64,000 nucleotides of DNA. It comes from Amblyomma americanum (lineage: Eukaryota > Arthropoda > Arachnida > Ixodida > Ixodidae). The position numbers and the translations under genes are program-made. A model generated the notes under the pieces. The model saw only the letters and a program-made list of their open reading frames with translations, searched no databases and was not told the origin of the DNA. Positions 43,800 through 56,100 of this stretch are shown in pieces; position 1 is the first letter of the stretch; the number at the start of each line of letters is the position of its first letter. The stretch lies in NCBI RefSeq assembly GCF_052857255.1, contig NC_135497.1:192666530-192730529 (forward strand), given 5' to 3'.

Positions 43800-44126
43800 G
43801 AAGCGCCACTGAGAATTCGAGAGCTCGGAAGAGTTTCGGTTTCGGTTTCACTTCGCGTCGTCTAGCAACACTGCTTCTGCCACGCCTTCGTTAGCGGCCG
43901 GCTTCCGGCGACAACTTCCCTTTCTCGCGTGTACTCGCTGCCGATACATGTGTTTTTCTACCGCTGCACCGCGGTTTGCGTTCAGTATGCAGCTCGCACA
44001 GGACTGACGTGGTTGTCCAGCACCTTCTACCCCTCTTCAAGCACTGTGAAAGTGGTCCACGACATTATTCCCTTGTCGTAAAGATCTGCTGGTCAGCCGG
44101 AAGGATCCTTCAGAGCAGCGTTTAAG
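43800..44126 (+). promoter_or_regulatory. GFAT promoter and 5' UTR region
   Basis: The 330 bases before the GFAT start are CpG-richer than the surrounding AT-rich DNA and have no TATA box at a plausible distance. At 43834-43853 there is a triple TTTC repeat spaced by two bases; read on the - strand it is GAAACCGAAACCGAAAC, which resembles an ISRE/IRF-type element. A perfect 12-bp hairpin lies just upstream at 43751-43779. The transcription start cannot be placed from sequence alone. Confidence 0.5.
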
Positions 44127-44133
44127 ATGTGCG
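44127..44133 (+). CDS. GFPT: GFAT exon 1 (seven coding bases, Met-Cys-G)
   Basis: ATG TGC G followed directly by the donor GTGAGC. The start has A at -3 (AAG before ATG). It is chosen because ATG TGC G joined to exon 2 (GA ATT TTC...) gives MCGIF, the invariant amino terminus of glutaminase-type amidotransferases, and because an N-terminal Cys is required for activity. The 5' UTR lies upstream in 43.8-44.13 kb. An ATG at about 43949 inside the presumed UTR could act as an upstream start if transcription begins before it. Confidence 0.9.
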
Positions 44134-47100
44134 GTGAGCCCGACTATCCATATTTCGCGGCTCACTCGTTTGCCTAACATTACGAGTGGTAATATTCGTT
44201 TAACTGCCACGTTGTGTCATGTGTCGAGCGTTGGAGCACCCGTCACGTAGCACGCGGCGTTCCGGAACTCTGTCTCCGTGGTGATGCGCAATCTTCTGTT
44301 TTATAACGCGCGCTCTATCTTTACGGTTCTCGCTTGAGCTGGCTGCGCACGCAATTTACGCCGATTTAATTTCTCCAGTTATTAATACATGTAGCATTCC
44401 GTTATGCTAGCCAGCCGGTTGCTTCGTATTGCAAATGCCGGTCTGCCTAGCGGCCTGTGAAAGAGGGTGACGCCAGGGTTCTTGCTTAAAATTTCGAGAA
44501 TTTTACAAATTTATTCGCTGGTGTCATTCGAAACGTACGCATGGTTTAGTCAAGTGATGAGTGTTTTCCCCTGGGTCTGCTGACGCAAAACGTTTTCGTA
44601 CATCTAAACGTTTTCTAACAAGCTTCTTTTAAAACTTTCGGCTATCTGCCACGATTTTAATTTACTGCATGTAATTATTGTAACTGTGCGAGGAAACGAA
44701 ATCGCGTTAAACGGTTATGTATGTTGCAATTTAACTCGATTTCGTTCGTCGTGCATACTGCTGCCACGCATAGCGCGAGGAAGGCGTTTCCCAATCCTTT
44801 TCCATCATATCGCGAATGCGCTGGCACCGCGCCGAACCATTGATCTCGTTTTGACAAGTAAGCATTCGCTATCGCGCCGGACGTCTAACGACGTGCTGCT
44901 GACCGTCTTTCCCTCTTGCGCTGGGGAGCGTTGTAGTAGCCGACTCGCGCCCACAAAAGTGCCGTTAACATGTTTTTTTTTTCTTTGCGCTTCCTGATTG
45001 TTACGTGAAAGTGATAGTCATTTCGCCAGACTTCGCGCACTGTGGGCGAGCCCGTGCTCCTGCTGCGACCAGTCTGGCGTCGTGACCCATTTAATACTCG
45101 TTTAGGTTTTGCTTTCGCGAGAGAAAAACGGAAGAGGGAAGCTGCTGATGATCGGAGCTGCGGTGTGGCCTACTGAAAGGACCGGTTGGAGGAAGGCGCC
45201 TACTTCCTACAAACAAAAAGTGAATGGTGGGCATTGAAGACGAAGCCTGTATTACCGAGACCCAGTTCTGCAGAGACGTACTACATACCTGCATGCCTTG
45301 CCGCAGTTGCGCGTGCTTAATAATCATTGAGCCACGTCGAAAATTACATCGTGCGCGGTTTATCGTTACGAGTCCAGTTTGTAGGATAGCTGGCATGAAA
45401 GAACGGAACATGACACGCGGTGAGGTCATGCACCACAAGTAGCATCGAACATTAGAATGTTATAACAGTGTTACATAAGTTGCAGTAACGTGATATGTTA
45501 CATTGGAAGGAAACTAAGTTAAATATTTCAACATATAACATTATATGTATATCTAAAACATAAGTTTAACATCGAAAGTAAACATTATTCAAATGCTGAC
45601 TTTTACTGTTATCATAATGTAAAAATTAATGTTGCACCATAAACGTTTGTTAAACGTTTGATATAAACATTGTTTTATGGTTTATGGCAGTTTAGCGTCC
45701 CAAAGCGGATCAGGCTATGAGGGACGCCGTAGTGAAGGGCTCCGGAAATTCCGACCACCGGGGGTTCTTTAACGTGCACTGACATCGCACAGTACACGGG
45801 CCTCTAGAATTTCGCCTCCATCGAAATTCGCCCGCCGCGGCCGGGTCTTTCGGGTCAGCAGCCGAGCGCCATAACCACTGAGCCACCGCGGCGGCCCTAA
45901 ACATTGTTTTAATATAGCCTCTAAACATTATTATAATGGTTGAATCATAACTGTAAAACAATAAAATATATTTCAAACACTGAGTCCCAGAACTTTTCCC
46001 GCTTTTCTTAGAGTGAACATATTTTTTCAACCAGCGGTACTTTGCAACTAAATCTTTTCGATTGTGCCCGCCATAGAATGCGTGCACGGCCCCATTATTT
46101 TGTCAGAAAACTCTGCTTATTACCCGTTCGCCACTGTTACTCATGGGACACCCCTCAGTTTGACCCCATTAAATCCTTTCGGAGGTGAGTGTGTATACGA
46201 GTTGCATGTTGTGCTGCAGTGCGGAGCTGATGTGCCGCCCTCGTTGCTGGCTGTTGCAAAGCGTTTATTAAATTTTCCCGTACGTCACACTGGCAGAGGA
46301 GGCTATGCAATGGCGGGCCTGCATGCACATGCAATGTTGCCTCACCGTTTTCGAGATGTTAAATTTGTGTTGATTAAAATATTTAATGTTGGCAAAGGTT
46401 ATTTAACGTTTATTTATAACGTTATAAAACGTTATGAAAACAAGGCCGTTAAGAAAATTCAAATAATGTATGACCAAACCAAAAATAGCATTGTTATTAC
46501 ATTTTGGTGCTACCTCGGTACAGTTTTGCCTGTGTTTAACTGCAAAAAGTCTTTACACATGCGCTGCTTGGCGCGTAATATTTTAATTATCAACTGGGAA
46601 GTTTGTGATGTGCGCGCATTAGAACGTTTCTCCCATTCTAGACCGCTTCATCTGCGCACGGCACCGATGTCCTGCGGACAGTTGAATATTTGTGATTCCG
46701 AAAAGTTAGAAGGATCCAAGTCTGCCATCACATGGTACGGAGGTTATCTAAAAAAGAGAAATTAAAGGTCCACAAGAATCGCACTTTTCCTTGCCAGAGG
46801 CCCTGCCCCTCAAAATAAGCGAGGGCCCGGGAACTGTTTTCTTTTTCCGGCTTGCTTTATGAAAGCCAGAACTTTTAAGCCAAAGAAAGTTTGAACTCTG
46901 ATCAGGGCGCGAGCTGGTCACAATATTGACGCGAGCCTTTGCAGTGTTCGTTCATTCTTCAAAGCTGCGACGCAAGACTCGTCTAGATTTATCTCGATTG
47001 ATCTGCAGAGAGGCAGAGCTTATTCTGCGTTGTTCCAGAATGTTCTAGTGACTGTGCACGCTTTATCTCGAAAGGTCGCTATCAGCTTTAAATTGAGCAC

Positions 47101-50100
47101 GGCCGAGAGCGGCGGGCATTCGGTTCGACGACCGCCGAGCACGCTCGGTGCTACGCCGCCGCCGAGTCATTCAGCTCTTCGTGGGCGCAAGTCAGCCGAA
47201 GTAAAGAGTTCTGTTCAGACGCCACCTTCGCTGTCGTTCTGCTCCTCGGATTGGTGAGAGTATAGCGTAGCCACGGCGGGAGATCGCCTTTTGTTGGCGC
47301 AACTCTGTCGAGCATACGTATCAGAGAAATGCGCCTGTATCTGGCCGAGGCGAAATGTTTCGGCCTTCCGTGCGCGCGCGGCGTGTTGCATGGCCGCTCG
47401 GCACCGTTACGGAAACGTGACGCAAAACGCGAGCTCTCGGGAGGAAGGGCAAGATGTAGACGGTGTCTGCTGGCGCCGAGACCGGGTTACCACGCTGCCG
47501 CTCTGCGCGGCGCGCGTTCCTCGCCTTATCGGTGCTCAAGGTGATCCTCTGCCGTCGCCCCGCTAGCAGCACCAAGGCCGACCGAGAAATTCGTTCGGCT
47601 CCGTCTTTTCTGCTACTTGCTAGAAATCTCGGGTCAGCAGCTGCTGCAGTACGCCTGCTGCATAGAGAAAACGCCAGGAATGTGGTCAAGCCCTGACCAC
47701 CACTGAAGCTGCCGGGAAGGTTGTTTGGTGAGAGGGGGAGAAGTATCCCTCACTACGTCAGCAACAGCAACAAAAAAAAAGGTCCGGCTTCTATATATTC
47801 CCTACCTGAATCGGTTCGTGCTATCGAACTACTGGTTTTGCACGCAACCGACTCTATCGCCCCCTTCCCTCCCTTGCGACTCTCCCTTTTCCATTTTTTT
47901 TTTTTTTGCAATTTGCTCCTGAAGAGTGGAGAAGCTCTTTGGAAGGCAATCAACTTATCCTGTAGAACCGGTACATGGCTAACGTCCATGCTTTACTGCG
48001 TTGCTGTCGCCGGCCAGCCTTCCTTTTGGCATTGAAGGGGCTCCGAGTGTTCATTTATATCGTTTATACAGAGGAAGCTTCTTAGCCAGGCCGGATAATG
48101 GGTGCTGTTCTGCTGGGCATAGACTGCTAAGCTGCAGCTTCAACCCCCCCCCCCCCCCCCCCCCCACCCCCTTTCAAGTGACGGGAGTGGCGTCATTCCC
48201 GATCGTGGGATCAGGCGTATCGCACTGACATTTCGGTTTCCTTTCGGAATATGTACACAGCGGCGAAAAAAAAGTACATGTTGCAGCTGGCATAAATACA
48301 GAGTGTTGACATCACAAATCTAGTTTTTAACGATGATTTGGTAGAACACTGCACTTTAATTCGTCAAGACGAGCACTTGTCTTCGCAAGCTGGTAGGCGT
48401 GTGTTTTATAGCCGTCGAATGCGGCTGTCGTGGCCAGAGTGTCAGCTTTTCCCAATAAAATCAATTAGTGAACACGTTCATGTGCTAATGCTTGGGTTTT
48501 TAAACCGGGCCAAAAATTACCATAACCGACCACAACGGTGGCAGTAGCGCTTGACAGCTTCGGGCACCTTGTAAAGTGCACTAAAATGAAAAGCGTGCCA
48601 CCTGTCATTAGGCTGCCTGTCGCGATGACAGCGATTGAGAAAGAAAAAAAACTCCGTTCGGTCTTTTGGAGGCAAGGAAAAAAGTCACGGTAAAACTAAT
48701 TGCGAAACGACAAACGCAACCGTTAGACTCCTTGAAAGTCTGGCTGGGGCTTGAGCCACTGGTACAGGGGGCAGAAAAAGCTGCGGGCACAAGGCTAGCG
48801 AGGCGCTTTTATGGCGGTTGCGGTCGTTTATGTATACTTGTTCGAAACCCCCCGAGTACTGCATTCTTTCTCTTGTCTTGGTGATGTTTTGGGCTGCAGA
48901 GTCGAGATAGGAAGGGCTGGGTGCAGTGTTGGGTGCTTTTGGCAGAAGTGCGAGTTACGAAACGCCACAGTAGCTTGAGCAAGATCGGCGTTCAGCAGTG
49001 GCGGATCTCTGTATCTGTGCGCTGCGTTCTCAGTACATACGTTACACCCGTTTTATTTTGTTATCCCTGCCTTTATTTTAATACCTCTGCGCTGAAGCCG
49101 TAAAAGAGCAGCGGCGTTGGATCTGTCTAGACGTGTGCATACCTGCGCGCCTCAGCCCGTCGCCTCGACACTGCGATAACTGCGCCTCTACGACTGGCAT
49201 TGCGGCAGAGCAAGCAACACGAAGGCTTTATGTGCTCACCTGACTGTGGGTCATTGGCTGGTAAATTTAATCGTCGCTTACTAGGTCTGCAGGAAGCAAA
49301 CGCCAGGGGATAACTGCGCTGAATGCGGCATTGTGACGCTCGTGGAGGTCACTGTGCCGGATTGCACTGGAAGTGACATGTTGAGTGAAGCCTCGTCACG
49401 CTGCGACAAAACGATTAGGGGTCTCCGTTGACTGCAGCCACGCAAATTTTTCCTCGGGAAAAAAAAAAAAAGTAGTGTTGTGAAAGAATAATTACGGGTA
49501 TGTTTTGTTCGGCATATTGGGGTCCTTCCAAGAGGACCCTAAAATAATGTTGGTCATATTCTAGCGCAACATATCTGTAGAGTATTCGAATCAAATCTAA
49601 AAGCTCTGAGTGGACCTTATAATTTACAAATAATTTTTCAAAATTGCTGCTCGACCTCGCAACCGGTTAGGGCAGCAGCTAACTGCACATTACTTAGCCG
49701 CCCCTGTCCCGATAACGTAATCTGGGCGAGCCTTCTCATTGGACGTGCTCAGGCGGCATTGGCAGGGTGGGGCGTGGAGGGGTGCAGTCCCGACCTGTTT
49801 TTTTTTTTTTTTTGCGCGTCGGTACGTATGGGTTAAGGGGGGCGAGAAAGAGCATCATTTTTAATTGCCGATATCTTCGGTGTTAATGAAGCTAGCTTAA
49901 TTTTTTTTTTTGCGGTGCGGTGCCGTGTGATGGAATACTGATCGCTCGTGCGCTTTTCCTATATCCTCAGTAGATATCAATTCATGGTCCCTTTTATCGT
50001 GCACCCTCTGCATGCGAAGAAGCTCGCTGCCCGCGTGTACGCGGCGGCTGCTTTTGCGGGGATTACTTCCACAGCAAGAGCCTTGCGAGCGGACTGCGTT

Positions 50101-53100
50101 CATCCTGCCTTCACTTTGTGCGCATCGCAAAGCATGTCACCCGCTTCAGGGCCTCGCTGCGGTCATTTAGAATTCCAACCGCCGAGAAAGGACTCGCCTG
50201 CTGTCCTGCTGTGAATTGTGCCCACTTCATGACGAACTTGATTTACGGTTGCTTTGTTGCTAGCATTGCAGGCTAAGTCAAAGTTCAACCAGATTGGTGC
50301 TTCGACCCTCTGTTCCTGTACACGCTACCCTCTCTCACCGTGTTGCTGGGTAATTTGCGTATTCTGTCAACGCGGGTGCACTTGCTTGATCCGAGGTTTG
50401 TTGGTAGTAGTGATGGATAACTGCAATTGCATATTCTGACTTGCAAGGATGCAGCGTGCGTGCATCGATCAATTTTCTATCTCAAGGAGCTCGGCTGCCG
50501 CGCCTCAGTTTTTGTCGACCTTGGGCGTCCGGCTCCCGTTCACCTTTGAGACCGGTCACCGGGTTTCGACTGGCTGCCGGCTGAACTTGTTTCGACGCTG
50601 CTTCGCCCGGTTAGCTCCTCCATTAATGCCAGTGATGCCCGGTCTTTCCTCGCCACGGCCATCCGCACAGCTGTGCGCGCGGAGACGGCAGGGTGCAGCC
50701 GGCCGTCGTATAGTTCCGGCATAGTACGTTGCGGAACCAGCGCAGGCGAGACCTGTCTGCCGTCGTCAGTCGGGCCGTCTGGCTTCACGAATAATGTGAT
50801 GGAGGCCCGCGGGAAATGGGAGCGCGGAGGTCTATGAGCCTCCGGAACCAGGCCACGTCTGCGCTGCGCTCGCTGGTGGGCCGGGGAAAGTACTGGAGGG
50901 AGAGCCCCCGAACGCCGTGGCACGCGCAGGTGAAAGGCGCATCTCGCCCAACCGGTAGTCGCCCGCTCGGCAGGGAGGTCCGCGGCCACCCTGGCATGTT
51001 GCAAACCTCGACATGCGTGCAGGGTGTTTAAGGGACGCTGTTCGCGAGCTTGCGGACAAAAAAAAAAGAAACGCTGTTCATGGCTTCTTTTGTTTGTTCT
51101 TCTTCTCTGAGCAGCACGGCTGTTCACGCGCCTGACGCAGTCCCGGGGCGCGGGAGCGTCTCACGTGTTGGCTGTTGACAGTTATAAGGAACGCATCTCT
51201 ATTGCATTTAGTGGGTGACTGCGTCTGTGCTGTTTCGAAATGCTTAACTGATGCACGAAAAGTGAGATTAATAGCCCGCATGATTCCACTTAAGACCTGA
51301 AAAATACGAAACCTTAGATGTGATTGTTCAGTTTAATTGTATAGACCACTTTCAGCAAATGCGCGCGTTTCTCTTGCCGGGCGTGCTTTTCTCTGCTAAG
51401 AAGGCAAGAGCGAGGGCTGATCGGTGCCTCATATTGGCGATGTCGCGGGCACAGAAGGCAGGCAGGCGAAGCGCGTATTCGGCTGTCTCCCGTCCTGTGC
51501 CTGTTCTGTGTTTTCTGTATCAGTTAAGCACGCTATCACCACTGTTTTCTCTGCCATGCAGTGGAGACTATGCATGAGAAGGGGCACTTGCTCTGCTGCA
51601 TTTTATCCTCCTTGGAGAGGCGCAGAAATGCCGAGATGGTTTCGTATTTGGCTTGGCTATCGTTCGGTATAAAACGAATTCAGCCATAACTGTACGACTC
51701 TCGGCAAACCTCGGAAAAATGCTGTAAAAGTTTGCATACCAGCCGAACACTTGTGTTAAATTTATTAAGGATTTGAAAAGCGCTGTTATAAAATGTCATC
51801 TGCGCGCAGACGAGAGTCTCGCGGCGAAGCTGCTAATTTCGAGGTAGAATCGATCTTTTAGGGTCAATTTTAGCCAAGCCAAATAAGAAACCTCGTCTTC
51901 CCGGCACTCCCGCGGTGGTTGAAGTGCTCTTTAATAAACTCTCGCAGACAGTAGCGCCAGTTTTTCCTTTAGGTAATATTCGGAGACTGTGCGTTGGGTT
52001 TCAGGAATCTTTGTTGCATCAGCAGGCAGCGACTCGTGTCCTGGCTCCCCTTCTGTCTAATGGATGGCTTGCATATAACGCCCTCGCTGTATGCCGGTGC
52101 ATTCTAGAATTACTTCCGCTGTACCGCAGCATGGTCTTCGATGTGCTGTGGTGTTTACAAATACGTTGCTTCTGACGAGAAACAAGAATGCGCGCATTTC
52201 TAGTTAACATTTCACTTTATTTTTGCCACTGCAACGCTTGCTTATCGGGATTTTCCAGTGCTCGCGATACGCGCGGAACCAGCGTGTCGAAGGCAGCGAG
52301 GTGCAGACGGCTGGTAGCGGCATACGCACCTCGAGGCGTACCCCGTGTGTCGCTCGTGCAGTACCCGTCCGACCGCATTGTCACTAGTTTTCCGCCGTGG
52401 ATGTGGCACCCATGAGTGCGAGGGGACGACTTCCAGACTTGTCAGGCCGGCCCGCGAGCGCATTTGTAGAAGCTGTCGCATTACGTTCGTAGCTTCCACT
52501 GCACTGCGAACAACTTGTGAGATCAGGTATAGGCTCCTAGCGTTGCCTACGGCTGGCCCAGCTACCCACTTCTGCCGCTTTTTCCATTCCCGGTGTCACT
52601 TCCCCTGCGGGTGCCCGAAAGAGGAGGAGGCCGCAGCGCCCGGAACGGGTGCCTCTCAGGCCTCGGCGTCCCACGCTGGGCCGTTCAGTGACGCCGAAAC
52701 TTGTTTTGCCGTAGGTTCTCCGGAGATAGCTGCCTCCCAGGCACGCGTCTATTTCGTAACCGGCGCGTCTGACCTCTCGGCGCGTTCTCGGCGGCAGGTT
52801 ATTCGTCTTGTTCTCTATCCGCAAGCGTGTGACCCATTATCCAACAGTCGGGTTTTTGACGAGGGTTAACCCTTTTGCTTCTCTTCTTCTGTTTTCAGTT
52901 CCTGTTCCGCGTGCATACTAAACAGCTTGCGTAGCTTGTTTTCAAGGAACGGCCCAGTTGTTTGCCGTCGACTGCCCCTTCTTCTGCGAGGCCAGACGGC
53001 TCGCGTCGTCGTTCGTGCTATTTACGTGTGCTGCAGCTTAAACATTTTCGTGTCCTCGAATTCGCGGTGGACTCTGTGTGCCTTGCCATGCACTTCTCCT

Positions 53101-56100
53101 TCAGAGTCTCGGCATGGTCGCTTTGTTAATGTCCTTCTGGGCGCCATGCACATTCCACCAGCTCCGCTCCAGTTCACTCAGGCCACCTAAAGCGAGGCCT
53201 CCTTTGCGGCTGTTCAAGTCGGTAACCGTGTTTTCTACCCGGTGTTCTACCCGGTTTTCTATCCGGTCAAGTTCACTGTCGCGTGTGGAGAATGTCTGCG
53301 CGCATATTTCTCGACGCTGGCTGGCGTACGACTTTCGCGCTCATGAGCAGCTCACTTAAAGCTAACGAGCAGCCGGATGCAGTTGGCATCAATCACGTTC
53401 GAAGAGCTGGTGCGTCTAATTGGAAGCTCCGACCATCATGTGGCGGCCTACATATGTTACCAGAATTGAAATTAAATGGCAAAAGTAACGACACTCTCGT
53501 CATCCTGCTAGTCGAATATGATGTGCAAAACGCTCAGCCGGCGAATTTTTAGCTGTGCAGCGTTTAGCATAGCATAGACGTTCGTACAAGCATAGACTTA
53601 TACCGGGCCGGCCGTACCGACAGCTATTGTCTCCGCTATGTTCAAGCTGCGATCAGCTCTAATTATTTGGCTTTCAGCTGCTGATCCCAGGGTCGTGGGT
53701 TTGATCCCGGCCGCGGTTGCCGCATTTCGATGGAGGCAAAATATAAAAACACCTGTGTGCTGTGGGATGTCAAGGCACGTTAGAGAACCCCAGGTGGTCT
53801 GATTAATCCGGAGGCCTCCACTACGGAGTTCATAGGTAATGTTAAGAAGTGCTTGTGTTTGGGGCTAGCTGGAACTTCATTTTATGAGAGCGCTTAACCA
53901 TTCCTGTTTGTCTTCGGTAACTGTGTCCTTGTCAGTCTTAACTGCGCAGCTCTCGTAAAGATAATGCATGTGTCGCTTTGAAACATTGCCCCTCACAATT
54001 TACAATTTAAAGCTCTAATCATAAATTTCACGTGAGCGCCGAACAAACAACGTTCAGTTCCCTTCGTGATTATGCCGTTGTGACGCTTGTGAAATCCGAC
54101 ATGTCAAAACAGGTCACCAAGACGTACAGAAACGCTACACAGTTTTGGCTGCCGTTCAAGGATAAAATCTGCTGCTTGTACGGTTCGCGATAGTGGCACC
54201 CCTGGAGGTTTTTTTTTTTGAATTGATAGTCTTCTACTAACAAATAATCATCCTGATAAATTGGGCAGTCTCTTTAAAACGTGAAAGTTCATGCAAGTCG
54301 TAATGAATGTCCAGGGCTTCGGCCGCAAAGGAGTTTGAAACTCCGAGCGGCCAGTTCCACATTCTGCCTTTCTAAATTGCTTTTTAAGTCTCGGAGGACA
54401 TCCGATAACTAATTCAAAAGCAGGTTTCTATAGGTGTGAAGCTGCTTGCGTTCCTTGGCAATCAGGGTAGACAGTGTTCTCAGGGGTGAAACGTTTGAAA
54501 ATAGAAGTTCCAGAATTCCCGTGCTTTAACCGCTCTCTTCTACTACATCTCAACAGAGGCACAGCATGTAAAACATAGCCCACGTTGTGTACCATCTGGG
54601 TGTTCATGAACAGTCTTCAGCTTTGGTTGGTTCGAAAACGTGCCTGTAAATTCCGTTATGCCTTCCTGTTAATGGAACGGTCCTGCAACACAGCTAAAGC
54701 TTTGAAACCTTTTAAGTGAAGAAATGACTGACCAGCATAAAGCGATTCTGCATTTGAAGTTCTCAAGGAAGAATGTGAATGACCTTGCGAAATGAACTCC
54801 GCATACTTTGTACCATGAACACCTGGAAATGGAAGAGTGTGAATTTTGTCTGCTATTAAAATAACGGCACTCTTGCTCATGTGCTTAACATTATGGCCTC
54901 TGTACTTCAGAAAGTAATCCCCTGATCTAAGCTCAGGTCTGAAAGCACACATTTATTCTGGCATACTCAGGTGCGGCAGAATCTAACTCTGGTTCCTGAA
55001 AGATGTGTACACATCTCAGCTGATCATCAGCATTATCATCATCAGCAACTGATTTCATCCCGAACATTGACATCTCAGATGTAGTCTGGCACCGAGTTTC
55101 CAATGAGTTTTACTCGGCTGTCGTGAAAATAAACACTGCTATTCAGATCTTGGAAAACAGCTACAAAAGAGTGGAGAATAGGCGTGGTGTCTAGCGCTCG
55201 GAAACATTGCGCAGTCTGGGCGCTCGTTCAGTACACGTGTTCTCCTAGAGCTCCTTCAGTTCAGGAAGTGATGAAAATTTGCGCCGGAAGTGTTAGTAAT
55301 AATAGTAGGCTGCATGTAAGCTCTTCTGTGGCACCAGCGAGGTCTGATGCCTGTCGCACAATCGGGACTGTTGCTGCTATCGGAGAAGGTTTCTTATTCA
55401 CTGTAGTACTGGTGTCACGAGAGCCACACCTGCACAAATGCATATCCTTGTGCCACCGGACAAAATAGTGCCCCTTTCCTTTGCCTGATCATGGCCCTGC
55501 TTTCTAACCGCTGAACTTGCGCTTGTATTTCGCGTCCAGTAGTTTTGAAAAGTCTCTTTCATGCATACATTTCTTGTGTGCGTGTCGGCGGTGCGTGTTG
55601 CAGCGCAAACATTATTTGTCGTTTAATCTTAGCGTTACGAGGACATAAGTAGGTTTTACCAGTCGAAAAAGTAACTTGCATGCAGCTGCAAGTTAATGGA
55701 ATTCATAAGGAATGTATTAGGAGTACGTTCTGTAATTAGCCACCGTTAGTGCTTTATTAAGTTGCGCTGTGCTTGTCTGCGTATAGCATTTATAAACGGA
55801 CTGCCGTAGGCGCACATGATCATTACCTGACAGTGTGCGTTGTTCAATTCTTCCTGAAAGCTGCACTGCATTGACATTGAAGTACTGCCGACAGAAATTT
55901 TCGGTCTAGTTAAAGGCATTGAATACATATGTTTTCATTCTAGACACTCAAGGTAATCAAAAGTCCGTTACCGTATACACTCGTGTAAGGGCGGCACTTT
56001 TTTTTTTCTTCATGTTTTCACGGGCTGCGGCCCTTACACTAAAACACTTTTCCACTTAGTTTTTCCGACTCCAGTGGGACCCAGATTATGCATCCCCACT

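Noticed and set aside
46064..46765. 233-codon + strand open frame
   Set aside because: About two-thirds of it is the MITE-like repeat, whose other copies are not open in this frame, so the frame is chance.
50540..51127. 195-codon - strand open frame
   Set aside because: GC-rich, overlaps + strand frames of similar quality, and has no recognisable motif.
52345..52869. 174-codon + strand open frame with several cysteines
   Set aside because: The cysteine pattern fits no zinc fold I know, and a - strand frame of 95 codons overlaps it. Composition effect is likely.
54656..54952. 98-codon - strand open frame in GFAT intron 1
   Set aside because: Low-complexity-free and plausible-looking, but no family was recognised and no splice or poly(A) context was found.
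55980..56040. GTGTAAGGGCGGC / GCGGCCCTTACAC inverted pair as transposon ends
   Set aside because: Only about 10 bases pair, and no matching distant end or coding sequence was found. Could be a terminal fragment but is not supportable alone.
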